DNA of 64,000 bases, from positions 1 to 64,000 of the forward strand of contig NZ_AUMN01000020.1 in assembly GCF_000430705.1 (NCBI RefSeq). The letters are read 5' to 3'. This stretch comes from Arthrobacter castelli DSM 16402. GTDB lineage: Bacteria > Actinomycetota > Actinomycetes > Actinomycetales > Micrococcaceae. A program made the translations under genes and the position numbers. A model generated the notes under the pieces. It was not told the DNA's origin. It searched no databases and saw only the letters and a list, made by a program, of their open reading frames with translations. This document shows positions 59,403 to 64,000 of the stretch, piece after piece; positions within the stretch are counted from its first letter, which is position 1, and the number at the start of each line of letters is the position of its first letter.

Positions 59403-60347
59403 CTACCTGGCGCGATATTCCGTGGCCGCCCAATCGATCTCTTCAGAGAGCAGGTCCAAACCGGTGCCAACTGGGTCGTATCCGAGCCGGGCGGATGCTC
59501 CCGTATCGAGCACGATCGGATGTGGCGCCAGCCACGGGTGTCGTCCCCGCTCTGGGTCGGACATGTCGTCGAGGAGATCGAGTGTTCCGGTCCAGCCCAG
59601 CCGTGTGCCGATCCTCTCAACGATCTGTTCGGCAGCTGGAGTATCGGGATCCGCGCTGTTGAGAATCCTCGCCCCTGGCAGCTTGGCAACCGTTGCGATG
59701 AGCGCTGCAGTATTCGCCGCCGCTGTGAGATGGTCAATTGAACCACCATGCTCCGCCAGCTCAATCCGCTCGTCACCACGGAGCATCGATTCGACCAGGT
59801 CGCGGGTACGAGGGTTGCGCGCCCAGCGTCCATGAACCTTGGACGGGCGGATCACGGTGACCGGCAACCCGCTATCCAGCGCTACTCGTTCGGCCGCGAC
59901 CTTTGATGGCGCGTATCCCTCGCGGCTGAATGGCTCCACCTCGTCCCCGGCGGGTGGTAGCGTCGGTGCGCTTTCGGCAATCGGGCCCGGAAACCGCGGT
60001 GGAGCATCACCGTTGACATGGCGGCCAACGGGATCGACATAGACGGCCCTGCTTGAGATGAGAACCGGACTTGACACGTATCTCATGGCCGGAACTAGTG
60101 CACGTACATCAGCGCCACGGTACGCCACCAGGTCCACGAGCAACTCCGCCCCATCGCCGACCAAATGTTGGATGGCCTTCACGTCGTTCCGGTCAATCGG
60201 GTGAAAGCAGACGCCGGCGCTGGCTAATTCGGGCGGCATCGCATCCGGATCCCGTCCGGTCACCTCGACAGACCATCCAGCTGCTGCCAGATGTGCCGCC
60301 GTCGCTCCTCCGATAGCTCCCGTCCCGCCCAAAACAATCGCCCGCAC
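59403..60347 (-). CDS. NAD-dependent epimerase/dehydratase family protein
   Basis: A 314-residue extended-SDR protein. The Rossmann motif is AIVLGGTGAIGGATAAHLAAAG (residues about 4-25, given as motif), LVDLVAYRGADV corresponds to the diphosphate region, and YAPSKVAAERVAL provides the Tyr-x3-Lys pair. VTVIRPSKVHGRWARNPRTR is typical of NAD-dependent epimerases. The start is GTG at 60347 with AAGGAGG seven bases upstream; the ATG at 60368 lacks a site. It stands alone, and its substrate, probably a nucleotide sugar or isoprenoid-like compound, is unknown. Confidence 0.83.
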   Translation of the reverse strand: MRAIVLGGTGAIGGATAAHLAAAGWSVEVTGRDPDAMPPELASAGVCFHPIDRNDVKAIQHLVGDGAELLVDLVAYRGADVRALVPAMRYVSSPVLISSRAVYVDPVGRHVNGDAPPRFPGPIAESAPTLPPAGDEVEPFSREGYAPSKVAAERVALDSGLPVTVIRPSKVHGRWARNPRTRDLVESMLRGDERIELAEHGGSIDHLTAAANTAALIATVAKLPGARILNSADPDTPAAEQIVERIGTRLGWTGTLDLLDDMSDPERGRHPWLAPHPIVLDTGASARLGYDPVGTGLDLLSEEIDWAATEYRAR

Positions 60348-60659
60348 GCGCTTCCTCCTTGAGACCAACCGACATCAGGGATGAAAGCAACACTACGGAA
60401 CCATTGCCGGGACAGGCCGCGCGGCGGCGCGGGATGTCTGCGCAAAGGCGTGCGGCTCTGCTGCGACAGGCCCCCATATCGTGGCCTGAGGCAATGTGCA
60501 ATAGCGGGGGCCGCAAAGTTCATTTTCTATTCACCTTCGGCTGACCGGCGGTTAATTCCGCGTACCTACTGTCGATGGCAGGCGTTGAATAAATCCGCCA
60601 TCGTTCCCCATCGAAGCGATACCCCAGCAGCACCTTTCCGTTCACCATGTGAGGGTTCC
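60348..60659. other. Intergenic region upstream of the ECF transporter
   Basis: A 312-bp gap between the divergent epimerase and ECF genes. No riboswitch of a known vitamin class was recognised. A 44-codon minus-strand frame (start near 60651, VNGKVLLGYRFDGERWRIYS) ends at 60520; it looks protein-like but has only a weak ribosome site and no family. AT-rich sequence around 60530-60590 (TTAATT, GTTGAATAAA) is a likely promoter area for the transporter. Confidence 0.4.
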
Positions 60660-61307
60660 ATGACCGCCAACAAGAAAACCGCGCCCACGCAACAGACCGA
60701 CACCCGCGCTTCTGCTCCCAGAGCCATGGTGGTGGCCGCACTGGTTGCCGTGCTCTTCTTCTTCGGATTGCTGATCTTCGAACGCATCCCCGAGATCCCC
60801 GTAGACATTGACTTCAAGCCATTCTTCATTCCGTTCATGTTCCTTGCCCTGCTGCCCAAGGGCCTGCCGACCCTGGCTATCCCGCTGGGTGCCGCCGTCG
60901 GCGAATCCATCGGCGACATCATTGAAGGCTACGAGGTCGACGACGTCTTCGGCTTCGCCGGCTATTTCATCGGCTTCGCCATCGCCGGGCTGATCGTCAA
61001 CGGGCAACCGCTGAAGTGGGGCCGCGTCGCGATGGCCTGCCTGGTCGGAGCACTGGTCCAGGCCGTGATTGAAGCATCCGCCTTCCTGGTCTTTGGCGAA
61101 GAAGGCCTGAGCGTTGCCCTCTTCAGTGCCCTCGGCAACACCATCACCCACGGCATCATCCTCGGCGCCATCATCACCATCCCGCTGGTGCGAGCCCTGC
61201 ACGGCAGGGTCGAACGGCTGCTGGGCTTTACGCCGCAACGCCCGCAGGCATCAAGCCGGCGCACCGCTTCCACCGAAACGCCGTCGAAGAGTGAAGCCAA
61301 GTCATGA
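60660..61307 (+). CDS. ECF transporter substrate-binding (S) component
   Basis: A 215-residue membrane protein with five to six helices. After a hydrophilic N-terminus it reads MVVAALVAVLFFFGLLIF, then FIPFMFLALLPKGLPTLAIPLGAAVGESIGD (conserved core, shortened here), and FGFAGYFIGFAIAGLIVNG. Gly-rich helices and the AxxxA pattern for contact with EcfT fit S components. Its stop overlaps the ATPase start (ATGA). GAGGG precedes the ATG at 60660. The substrate, perhaps a vitamin or its precursor, cannot be read from the sequence, and no riboswitch helps. Confidence 0.8.
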   Translation: MTANKKTAPTQQTDTRASAPRAMVVAALVAVLFFFGLLIFERIPEIPVDIDFKPFFIPFMFLALLPKGLPTLAIPLGAAVGESIGDIIEGYEVDDVFGFAGYFIGFAIAGLIVNGQPLKWGRVAMACLVGALVQAVIEASAFLVFGEEGLSVALFSALGNTITHGIILGAIITIPLVRALHGRVERLLGFTPQRPQASSRRTASTETPSKSEAKS

Positions 61308-63100
61308 TTACAGCCCAGTCGCTTGAACTGACCTACCCGGAAACCGACTATCCCGCACTGGCCGACGTCGACCTGCAGCTGAACGCAGGGGAGGTGCTCG
61401 GTGTCGTCGGCCCGATGGGTGCCGGGAAAACAACCCTGTGCATGTCGCTGGCCGGCCTGGTGCCGCGCACCACCGGCGGCGAATCCGGCGGTGACCTTGA
61501 GGTCGTGGACCTCGACCCGCGCCAGGCGCCGGTGTCTGAGGTGGCGCAGCGAATCGGCCTGGTGTTCGAAGACTACGCGTCCCAGCTGACCCAGATCACC
61601 ATGCTCTCCGAAGTGATGGCCCCGATGCTCAACCACGATGTGCCGGTGAAGCAGGCGGAGGCGGAAGCGCGACGGCTGCTCGGCGAACTTGGGCTGGCCG
61701 GGCTCGACCTGGAGCACAAGCGCACCTGGGAGCTCTCCGGCGGCCAGCAACAGCGCGTCGCCATTGCCGCGGCGCTGGCGGCCAACCCGCAGGTGCTGAT
61801 CCTGGACAACATCACCGGGCTGCTGGACCCGGACGGTAAGGAAGAAATCCGTTCGCTGGTCAGCCAGCTCTCACACCGGATGACCCTCGTGGTGGTGGAG
61901 CAGGACATCGACCTGCTGGTTGGCGTTGCCGACCAGCTGCTGATGCTCCGCGAGGGCGAGGTCAGTGCGTTGGGCCCGGCCGGCGAGCTGTTGCGCGACC
62001 TGGCCGCACTCGACGATGCGCAGGTTGAACCACCCGTCGTCGTGCAGGTCGCCCAGGCTGCCGGGCTGCCCGATAACCCGCTCACGATCGAAGAGCTGAC
62101 CTCAGCGGTCCAGCCGCCGGCAGCATTGGATCCCGCGACGGCGGCCGGCCCGGAATCGATGGAACCTGCACCGGGGGTACAAGCCCCGGAGCCGGTTGAC
62201 CGTCCGGCCGAATCCGGCACTCGCCCCGCTGAACCAGGCGACCGTCCGAAGGCCGTCGCCATCGACGGTGTGTCGTTCGCCTACAAGGATGGCACGACGG
62301 CGGTGCAGGACGTGGCGCTGCAGGTGGCCCGGGGCGAGGTCCACGCAATCGTGGGCGGCAACGGGGCAGGCAAGTCCACCTTGCTGCGGATGCTCTGCGG
62401 GCTGGTCCGTCCCTCCTCGGGAACCGTGGTGATGGACGGGCAGGACACGCGGGAGTGTTCGCCGGCCGAGCTGGCCCGAAGCGTGGGCACCGCCTTGCAG
62501 AACCCGGACGAGCAGATCACCGAACGCACCGTGCGCCAGGAAATCGGCGACGCGCTGCACCGGCGCCGGAAGCGCCGCGCGGGGTGGTTCAAGCGCGAGG
62601 TTGTCATCTCCGACGAGCAGATCTCCGACGCCGTCGACCGGGCGGTGGAACTGGTGGGCCTCCCGCCGGAGCTGATGGACCAGGACCCGACCCACCTGTC
62701 CCGCGGCCACCGCAAGCTGGTGGCCATTGCCGGCGCACTGGTGCTCGATCCGGCCGTCTTGATCCTCGACGAACCCCGGGTGTCGCTGGATGCTCCGGCC
62801 CGCGCCGCACTGCGCCGGCTGCTGCACCAGCTCCGTGACCGGGGCACCGCCGTCGTCATTGTTGAACATGACCTGGACCTGGTGGCCGAAACCGCAGACA
62901 GGGTCACCCTGCTCGACCTCGGACGAGTGGTTGCTTCAGGCAGCCCCCATGACGTGTTCGGCGCCAGGGGAGCGGAAGCGCTGGCGAAAACGTCGCTGCG
63001 CCCGCCGCGCGCGGCACAGGTCGCCGCGCCCTTCGGCGTGGACGCGATCACGGTGGCCGAACTGGCCACGCAGCTTTATCCCGTCAAACAGGAGGTGTGA
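61304..63100 (+). CDS. ECF transporter double ATPase (two fused ABC domains)
   Basis: A 598-residue fusion of two ABC ATPases (EcfA-EcfA). Domain 1: Walker A GPMGAGKTT (residues 36-44), signature LSGGQ (144-148), Walker B LILDN, where Asn169 replaces the catalytic Glu. Domain 2: Walker A GGNGAGKST (351-359), signature LSRGHRK (465-471), Walker B LILDE with Glu490. A Pro/Ala/Glu linker of about 60 residues (near 260-320) joins them. The degenerate Walker B of domain 1 and the degenerate signature of domain 2 face the same ATP site, so one site is probably inactive. It powers the S and T components encoded on either side. Confidence 0.9.
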   Translation: MITAQSLELTYPETDYPALADVDLQLNAGEVLGVVGPMGAGKTTLCMSLAGLVPRTTGGESGGDLEVVDLDPRQAPVSEVAQRIGLVFEDYASQLTQITMLSEVMAPMLNHDVPVKQAEAEARRLLGELGLAGLDLEHKRTWELSGGQQQRVAIAAALAANPQVLILDNITGLLDPDGKEEIRSLVSQLSHRMTLVVVEQDIDLLVGVADQLLMLREGEVSALGPAGELLRDLAALDDAQVEPPVVVQVAQAAGLPDNPLTIEELTSAVQPPAALDPATAAGPESMEPAPGVQAPEPVDRPAESGTRPAEPGDRPKAVAIDGVSFAYKDGTTAVQDVALQVARGEVHAIVGGNGAGKSTLLRMLCGLVRPSSGTVVMDGQDTRECSPAELARSVGTALQNPDEQITERTVRQEIGDALHRRRKRRAGWFKREVVISDEQISDAVDRAVELVGLPPELMDQDPTHLSRGHRKLVAIAGALVLDPAVLILDEPRVSLDAPARAALRRLLHQLRDRGTAVVIVEHDLDLVAETADRVTLLDLGRVVASGSPHDVFGARGAEALAKTSLRPPRAAQVAAPFGVDAITVAELATQLYPVKQEV

Positions 63101-63101
63101 G

Positions 63102-63866
63102 ATGCGGGTTCCCCTGCTGTACACGGAGAAGAACAGTTTCCTGCATCGCCGCGACCCGCGGATCAAGCTGCTGCTGTTCGCCGTCGTCATCATTTTCCTC
63201 TACACCGCCCCGAACTGGCAGTGGATGCTCGCCGCCAGCGTCCTCGGGCTCGCGCTGAGCATCGCCGCGCGGGTCCCTCCGCTGGTGCTGCTCATCCTGT
63301 GGCTGCTGCAGCTGCCCAACTTCATCGGACTGGTCGCCATTCCGCTGGGGCAGGAGCTGCTGGCGGATGACTTCACGCCGTTCGACGGCGACCTGACGTT
63401 CGGGCTGCGGCTGGGGCTGGCATGGTCGGCCGCGCTGTTTTTGAGCATGGCGTTGCTGTCCACGATGTCGCCGGACAAGATCACTGACGGCATGCGCGGT
63501 CTGAAGATTCCGGAACCGCTGTGCTTCCTGGTCGGCTACTCGTTCCTGCTGATGTACGCCAGCATGTCGGACATTTTCCGCACCATCGACGCGATGAAAC
63601 TCAAGGGCATCGAACTGACCATTCGCAGGCCCATCGAGAGCATCACGAACATGGCAAAGCTGTTTGTCCCCGCGGTCATCATCATGGCGCGGCGGGCCGG
63701 GACCATGATGTCGACGCTGCAGCTGCGCGGTTTCTCCTTCACCCACCGGCCCGCCACCACGCTGGGAGCGGTTGGCGTGGCCGACGTCGCGCTGCTGGTG
63801 GCCGGCGTCGGCGGGCTTGCCGTGGCTGCACTGGTGCGGTTCGCTCCGGCTGTATTGGGGCTGTAG
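63102..63866 (+). CDS. ECF transporter transmembrane (T) component
   Basis: A 254-residue EcfT protein. It opens FLHRRDPRIKLLLFAVVIIF, has five or six helices, and carries the coupling-helix motif near MARRAGTMMSTLQLRGFS, where the Ala-Arg-Arg/Ser-Arg type sequence contacts the ATPases. LARRPL-type helices typical of this family are represented by ELTIRRPIESITN. AGGAGGTGTGAG is an excellent ribosome binding site, and the start follows the ATPase stop by one base. It completes the S-AA-T operon. Confidence 0.88.
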   Translation: MRVPLLYTEKNSFLHRRDPRIKLLLFAVVIIFLYTAPNWQWMLAASVLGLALSIAARVPPLVLLILWLLQLPNFIGLVAIPLGQELLADDFTPFDGDLTFGLRLGLAWSAALFLSMALLSTMSPDKITDGMRGLKIPEPLCFLVGYSFLLMYASMSDIFRTIDAMKLKGIELTIRRPIESITNMAKLFVPAVIIMARRAGTMMSTLQLRGFSFTHRPATTLGAVGVADVALLVAGVGGLAVAALVRFAPAVLGL

Positions 63867-63876
63867 GGGCGGCCGC

Positions 63877-64000
63877 TTATTCGATGACGGTCAGCACGGC
63901 GTCGGCATCGATCTTGTCGCCGGGCTGCTGCCCGAGTTCGCCGATGGTGCCGGAGCGGTGGGCGGCAATGGTGGACTCCATCTTCATGGCCTCAAGTACG
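63877..64000 (-). CDS. Biotinyl domain of a biotin-dependent carboxylase, C-terminal fragment
   Basis: The last 40 codons of a gene that begins beyond the window. VLEAMKMESTIAAHRSGTIG contains the biotin attachment motif AMKM, and the rest (LGQQPGDKIDADAVLTVIE) completes a biotinyl/BCCP domain. It could end an acyl-CoA carboxylase alpha chain, pyruvate carboxylase or urea amidolyase. The frame is open at the window edge; the stop is TAA at 63879-63877. Confidence 0.88.
   Translation of the reverse strand, partial: VLEAMKMESTIAAHRSGTIGELGQQPGDKIDADAVLTVIE

Noticed and set aside
60520-60651. 44-codon minus-strand frame with protein-like sequence before the ECF genes
   Set aside because: Weak ribosome binding site, no recognised family, and it lies in the expected promoter region; mentioned only in the gap entry.
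60348-60659. Riboswitch (TPP, cobalamin or similar) ahead of the ECF operon
   Set aside because: None of the conserved core sequences of known vitamin riboswitches could be found by eye.
1-64000. tRNA, rRNA, CRISPR array, prophage or intact insertion sequence
   Set aside because: None was seen: no cloverleaf-like sequences, no regular spacer-repeat arrays, and no integrase or transposase reading frames on either strand.

Overview
The window looks like chromosomal DNA from a high-GC Gram-positive bacterium, most likely an Arthrobacter-like member of the Micrococcaceae/Micrococcales. The reasons are the high GC content, frequent GTG and TTG starts with clear Shine-Dalgarno sites, and gene families common in that group (DUF4442, DUF6328, DUF2871, AMIN-like secreted proteins, ECF transporter with a fused double ATPase). 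No rRNA, tRNA, CRISPR array, prophage or intact transposon was recognised. The window is an accessory-metabolism region: small catabolic operons, each with its own regulator, mixed with a striking number of broken genes.

Layout. 1-4.1 kb: end of a Gfo/Idh/MocA oxidoreductase, a LacI regulator, a DUF4442 protein and a TetR/YhgE-Pip pair with twin operators. 4.1-5.7 kb: two convergent broken genes (ThuA-like with stops and a frameshift; a LacI regulator lacking its C-terminus). 5.8-10.5 kb: a GlpP-type antiterminator, FGGY kinase, AGPS-like FAD oxidase and SDR. These match the family content of the uncharacterised E. coli ygcP/ygcE/ygcU/ygcW locus, and the operon is preceded by an intrinsic terminator with a competing hairpin. 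10.5-12.7 kb: a low-GC secreted protein and an alcohol dehydrogenase/TetR pair with two operators. 12.7-17.6 kb: a GntR regulator divergent from a tight operon of two nitrilase-family amidases, an APC permease and an ornithine-cyclodeaminase-family protein. 17.9-21.2 kb: a two-component system whose kinase is fused to a DUF4173-like membrane protein.

21.3-34.2 kb holds mixed genes: amidohydrolase, secreted M14 peptidase, methyltransferase, esterase, two related zinc-ribbon membrane proteins, YnfA, PAP2, a hydantoin-type racemase with an NCS1 transporter, a universal stress protein and membrane proteins. 34.2-39.2 kb is a complete D-galactonate operon: GntP permease, dehydratase, KDPGal aldolase, IclR regulator and KDGal kinase. 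39.3-41.8 kb has a LctP-like permease and a benE pseudogene with an internal deletion. 42-50.8 kb: a ketopantoate-reductase-like protein, then a five-gene operon (XRE-cupin regulator, B3/B4 protein, EamA exporter, DapA-family lyase/synthase, MFS), a large pRiA4b ORF-3 protein and a YefM/YoeB toxin-antitoxin pair. 50.8-57.1 kb: a secreted 5'-nucleotidase, an AMIN-like protein, a PhzF/NRAMP-like/YcsI-like operon and a bacterial SET-domain protein. 57.5-60.3 kb: VOC, GNAT and epimerase genes with a shattered DHFR-family gene and a frameshifted VOC gene. 60.7-63.9 kb: an ECF transporter (S, AA, T). The window ends in the biotinyl domain of a biotin-dependent enzyme.

The best candidate for something undescribed is the 5.8-10.5 kb cluster, where a GlpP-like protein and a leader terminator suggest substrate-responsive antitermination of a kinase/FAD-oxidase/SDR pathway of unknown substrate. 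Next in interest are the asymmetric ECF ATPase, the kinase-DUF4173 fusion with an embedded translation start, and the dispersed 48-bp repeat.
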